Shown piece by piece: positions 62,901-64,000 of a stretch of 64,000 bases of DNA. The notes under the pieces are model-generated. The model saw only the letters and a list, made by a program, of their open reading frames with translations. It was not told where the DNA came from and made no database searches. Where the stretch lies: positions 10,629,501-10,693,500 of the forward strand of contig NC_079880.1 in the NCBI RefSeq assembly GCF_029227915.1. The letters are read 5' to 3'. This DNA is from Hydractinia symbiolongicarpus. Its lineage: Eukaryota > Cnidaria > Hydrozoa > Anthoathecata > Hydractiniidae. Position 1 is the first letter of the stretch, and every line of letters starts with the position of its first letter. A program made the translations under genes and the position numbers.

Positions 62901-63469
62901 TCATATGCTCCCGGGGTCTCGGGGGTTCTAGTGAGTGGTAAATAAGCCTTGGTCCAGAACTCGTGATCCTCCAGATCGAGACGCTTCATCTCGCATTCTT
63001 CTACAAACGCTTCGATTTCCGCTATACTTGACAGCGACCCAGAGCTCTTTGTTTTGTGGTAATCAGACACATCGTCCCCACCCTTGCAAATATCACAGCT
63101 AAAGCTATACACAACCTTAACGCGCATTTCTATATGTGGTGTAATTTTTTGCACAATTGCGCGCTTCAGAGATTGATTCAAATGCTTGTTAAAACGCCAT
63201 GTTTTGATCCTATTTCCATCCTCCAACATCTGGATATCGTCCTCGGGGGCTTGATATTCAATATCCTCCACGTAGTCCTCCCCTGCCTCCTGTTCAATCT
63301 CGTCGTGAAGCGTTGTACCTCCCGAAATTTGTTCCTTTGCCCTATTGTATTAGAATGAAACGGTATTCCGCACACTCTGTAATCGATCGGCAAGGGCGTC
63401 GCGAGTTGGTGCCACTGGTGCCGACAGGGTGCTATATAGTTTGCTGATGGCATTCCTAAGCCAACTCAT
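59920..63469 (-). pseudogene. polB: Family-B DNA polymerase (protein-primed type), broken
   Basis: The reading starts with an ATG at 63469, just after an ATAATAAAG leader, and meets an in-frame TAA at 63350-63352 (codon 40). Fragments follow at 62507-63271, 62184-62756, 61791-62066, 61418-61687 (ending in TAG), 60980-61408, 60725-60961, 60458-60670, 60182-60433 and 59920-60102, so there are at least eight stops or frame changes. Diagnostic pieces are in order: an exonuclease motif with GFNSGKYDINL, a cysteine-rich insert near 61200-61330, polymerase motif A with DANMLYPS, motif B with K-x2-LFYGK, motif C YMDTDSAYF, and the C-terminal TYEQ/YDKR block. In working elements this enzyme copies the element from a protein primer (family knowledge). 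This copy cannot make a full protein. Confidence 0.85.
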
Positions 63470-63480
63470 CTTTATTATAT

Positions 63481-64000
63481 ACTTTTAACGTCGTCAGAGG
63501 ATTTCATTCTGCCCAACTAACACAGTTATTTCCCTCTTTATTGCGAATGCGTTGATTATTAGCGGTATTCCCCCTTTTTACTCATTTTTGTATGATAGGG
63601 ACTTACCCTTGATATGGATGACTAAGCACCGCTTATTAGGGATTTTTTACGCATATTAATAGATTTTTGTGCAAAGAGGCGTGACAAAAGTTGTGACGTC
63701 ACAAGTGAAATTGTCTATGATAATTTTTATAAGAGTTTGACCGTGTTTTTTAAAAAGTGTGGTTATATGCCATCTCTACTCTAGCTAAAGTAAATAGAAA
63801 ACAGACTACACTTTCTTCCAGTTAACTCAATCTAAGAATTTTAAATGCGATATATAAAGGACGGGCGACCCGGTGGTTTTTTCCGCTGGTTGAGGACTAG
63901 TTATAATATAGATTTGCAGAATAAGTTTCACGCAAAAATTTCACATAATTCTGTGCAAAAAAATAGTTGCATATCCTCACAGTGAAATTTTAGACATAAA
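63481..64000. other. Right flank of the element
   Basis: Upstream of the polymerase start the sequence returns to AT-rich DNA. It probably contains the element's promoter or end, but no terminal repeat matching the left side was found. A Helitron-type tail is at 63862-63900. Confidence 0.45.
63862..63900 (+). mobile_element. Helitron 3' end
   Basis: AAGGACGGGCGACCC, a weakened hairpin and GAGGACTAG followed by T match the tail of the copy ending at 33872. The hairpin arms have mutated, so this is an older copy. Confidence 0.5.

Larger units (their letters stand above)
56398..63469 (-). mobile_element. Decayed Polinton/adintovirus-like element
   Basis: About 7 kb of GC-richer DNA in which all meaningful frames run on the - strand, with a family-B DNA polymerase first and several small frames after it. 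This arrangement and the polymerase type fit Polinton/Maverick transposons and the related adintoviruses, which integrate in animal genomes. Integrase, packaging ATPase, protease and capsid genes were not recognised, and no long terminal inverted repeats were found, so it is probably a truncated copy. Frames are interrupted throughout. The limits given are the outermost readable frames, not proven ends. Confidence 0.7.

Overview
The window is nuclear DNA of an animal. It is AT-rich and intron-dense, with canonical GT-AG introns, and it carries a BMP5-8 type ligand, an ALDH8A1 enzyme, an ITFG2 subunit and an Alfy/WDFY3 protein. A cnidarian is my best guess, from the overall style, the tRNA-derived SINE and Helitron debris, and a cysteine block in one secreted protein that nearly matches the cnidarian minicollagen cysteine-rich domain. 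This is inference: no species marker is visible.

All five host genes lie on the + strand. (1) 1-25809: the 3' part of a WDFY3/blue cheese gene, 55 exons by my reading, entering from the left edge and ending with PH-BEACH, WD40 and FYVE domains. (2) 27796-33125: a complete 12-exon ALDH8A1 gene of 482 residues. (3) 34215-37765: a 5-exon ITFG2 gene of 569 residues, enlarged by a lysine/serine-rich repeat insert. (4) 39437-45885: a 9-exon gene for an unrecognised secreted protein of about 1467 residues with seven EGF-like modules and a minicollagen-like cysteine block. (5) 52377-54731: a 2-exon BMP5-8 type TGF-beta ligand of 394 residues. Exon joins were chosen so that the reading phase stays continuous in every gene.

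Non-genic sequence is rich in repeats: a terminal-inverted-repeat transposon in a WDFY3 intron, a TTAA-flanked MITE at 47.9-48.2 kb, Helitron 3' ends, two tRNA-derived SINEs, a 64-bp minisatellite, and long GTT/GTC triplet arrays in introns of two genes. A tandem triplication sits on the splice acceptor of the FYVE exon.

From about 56.4 to 63.5 kb the base composition rises in GC and all readable frames run on the - strand. This is a decayed Polinton/adintovirus-like element: a broken family-B DNA polymerase with recognisable exonuclease and polymerase motifs, followed by several small broken frames of unknown function. No integrase, packaging ATPase or capsid gene was recognised.

The host genes do not form an obvious pathway: WDFY3 acts in selective autophagy, ITFG2 in the KICSTOR brake on mTORC1, ALDH8A1 in tryptophan catabolism, and the last two encode secreted proteins.
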